Part shown: positions 63,317 to 64,000 of the stretch, piece by piece
Position numbering within the stretch: position 1 is the stretch's first letter
Layout of the letters: each line of letters opens with the position of its first letter
Source: Pseudomaricurvus alkylphenolicus
GTDB lineage: Bacteria > Pseudomonadota > Gammaproteobacteria > Pseudomonadales > Cellvibrionaceae
DNA: 64,000 nucleotides
Assembly: GCF_011683955.1 (NCBI RefSeq)
Contig: NZ_JAAQPI010000010.1
Coordinates: forward strand, 1 to 64,000
Reading direction: 5' to 3'
Notes under the pieces: model-generated
What the model was told of the DNA's origin: nothing
What the model saw: only the letters and a program-made list of their open reading frames with translations
The model's database searches: none
Position numbers and translations under genes: made by a program

Positions 63317-64000
63317 GTGATAAAATTCAGCACCAGTGTTAATTTTCTTTTCAGCGAAAAACCGTTTCTGCAACGCTTTGCTGCCGCGCGTCAGGCTGGC
63401 ATCGAAGGCGTTGAGGTGCAATTAATGGAAGCGCCTGCAGCGGACATCGCCAACGCATCCCGCGAGGCTGGGGTTGAGGTGGTACTGATCAATGTTGATA
63501 TGGGAGATCTCTTGCAAGGTGGTCCTGGCTTGTCCGGGGTGCCCGGGCGGGAACAGGAATTTGCCGCAGCGGTTGAGCAGGCGGCTGAAAATGCCGACAT
63601 CACCGGATCGAGTTTTGTTCATCTCGGCCCGTCAAAAGTTCCCGATGGGACAAACCGCGAGCAATGTCTAGCGACCTATCTCAGCAATGTGGAAGCGTCA
63701 CTGAAGCTGGATATTTTTGCCAGTGGCAGATCGGTACCTTTGCTGGAACCGATGAACCCCGTTGATATGCCGGACGCTCTCTTTAGTGATATTGATGAGG
63801 CGGCCTCTCTATTACGACGGGAATTCGGAGGTGCGGTGGGTCTGCAATTTGATATTTATCATGTGGAGAAGTCTGGTAAAAATGCCGTCCAGGCTTGGCA
63901 CAACCACTATGACCAGATTCGACACGTGCAGTTCAGCGATACCCCAAATCGCCAGGAACCGGGTACCGGTGAAGTGGACTTCGAGGCGATATTCAAAACC
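63317..64000 (+). CDS. Hydroxypyruvate isomerase-like TIM-barrel protein (3' end cut by window)
   Basis: 228 codons open to the last base, starting GTG 63317 (MIKFSTSVNFLFSEKPFLQR). The xylose-isomerase-like barrel shows FAAARQAGIEGVEVQ, VPLLEPMNP with the Glu metal ligand, LQFDIYHVE and VQFSDTPNRQEPGTGEVDF, all typical of Hyi/OtnI proteins, which interconvert hydroxypyruvate and tartronate semialdehyde or related 2-keto sugar acids. About 30 residues are missing beyond the window. Third gene of the BKACE operon. Confidence 0.9.
   Translation, partial: MIKFSTSVNFLFSEKPFLQRFAAARQAGIEGVEVQLMEAPAADIANASREAGVEVVLINVDMGDLLQGGPGLSGVPGREQEFAAAVEQAAENADITGSSFVHLGPSKVPDGTNREQCLATYLSNVEASLKLDIFASGRSVPLLEPMNPVDMPDALFSDIDEAASLLRREFGGAVGLQFDIYHVEKSGKNAVQAWHNHYDQIRHVQFSDTPNRQEPGTGEVDFEAIFKT

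Noticed and set aside
1-64000. Steroid ring-degradation island
   Set aside because: SCP2 thiolases, MaoC-like and paired acyl-CoA dehydrogenases fit, but no 3-ketosteroid dehydrogenase, 9-alpha-hydroxylase or extradiol ring-cleavage gene is in the window, so the substrate cannot be named.
1-64000. CRISPR arrays, prophage or secretion-system genes
   Set aside because: No regularly spaced repeats and no phage or secretion structural genes were seen on either strand.

Overview
The window looks like chromosomal DNA of a heterotrophic, probably marine gammaproteobacterium. It has moderate-to-high GC, three large TonB-dependent receptors, seven AraC-type regulators, and many acyl-CoA and ester catabolism genes of the kind seen in Spongiibacteraceae- or Halieaceae-like bacteria. 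The taxonomic call is inference from gene content only. Almost everything after folD (1-879) is accessory catabolic DNA. There are no rRNA genes, no convincing tRNA gene and no CRISPR array.

Layout. 1-2.4 kb: the end of folD, then a scar with a truncated IS110-type transposase and a broken carboxymuconolactone-decarboxylase-like gene. 2.7-14.9 kb (locus 1): AraC regulator, TonB receptor, acyl-CoA ligase, carboxylesterase, double-hotdog dehydratase, SCP2-type thiolase, a tandem pair of unknown 208-residue membrane proteins, two alpha/beta hydrolases and a glyoxalase-fold protein. 15-21.7 kb: AraC regulator divergent from a thiolase plus FadB-like operon, facing a crotonase and an acyl-CoA dehydrogenase. 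21.8-28.9 kb (locus 2): two AraC regulators, TonB receptor, ligase, hydrolase. 29-32.2 kb: SDR plus a two-gene acyl-CoA dehydrogenase pair. 32.6-36.7 kb: LysR regulator, an FMN/Fe-S/FAD oxidoreductase and a hydrolase. 36.8-38.9 kb: a graveyard with a truncated esterase, an orphan copy of the locus 2 promoter, a hydrolase scar and a frameshifted DUF1080 gene. 38.9-48.5 kb (locus 3): AraC divergent from TonB receptor, exported amidohydrolase, exported esterase, CPBP protease, metallo-beta-lactamase-fold protein, MFS transporter. 48.5-55.6 kb: AraC divergent from ligase and SCP2 thiolase, then broken SDR and thiolase genes around a second copy of the 15-17 kb AraC/thiolase pair. 55.9-60.8 kb: a RetSat/CrtI-like flavoprotein with its own 2Fe-2S reductase, divergent from a TetR-SnoaL-CPBP operon. 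61-64 kb: a beta-keto-acid cleavage enzyme, a class III aminotransferase and a hydroxypyruvate-isomerase-like protein.

How the parts may work together (inference): each TonB receptor imports a bulky, probably esterified hydrophobic substrate. Co-encoded esterases or hydrolases cut it, ATP-dependent ligases make CoA thioesters, and acyl-CoA dehydrogenases, hydratases, dehydrogenases and thiolases shorten the chain. The recurrent regulator/receptor/ligase/hydrolase unit resembles a polysaccharide-utilisation locus in logic but is built for CoA-activated acids. Shared promoter motifs tie several operons into regulons: one 26-27 bp element lies upstream of three beta-oxidation operons, and one 68-bp block is shared by locus 2 and the decayed locus. 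Steroid ring-cleavage genes are not visible, so the substrate stays open.
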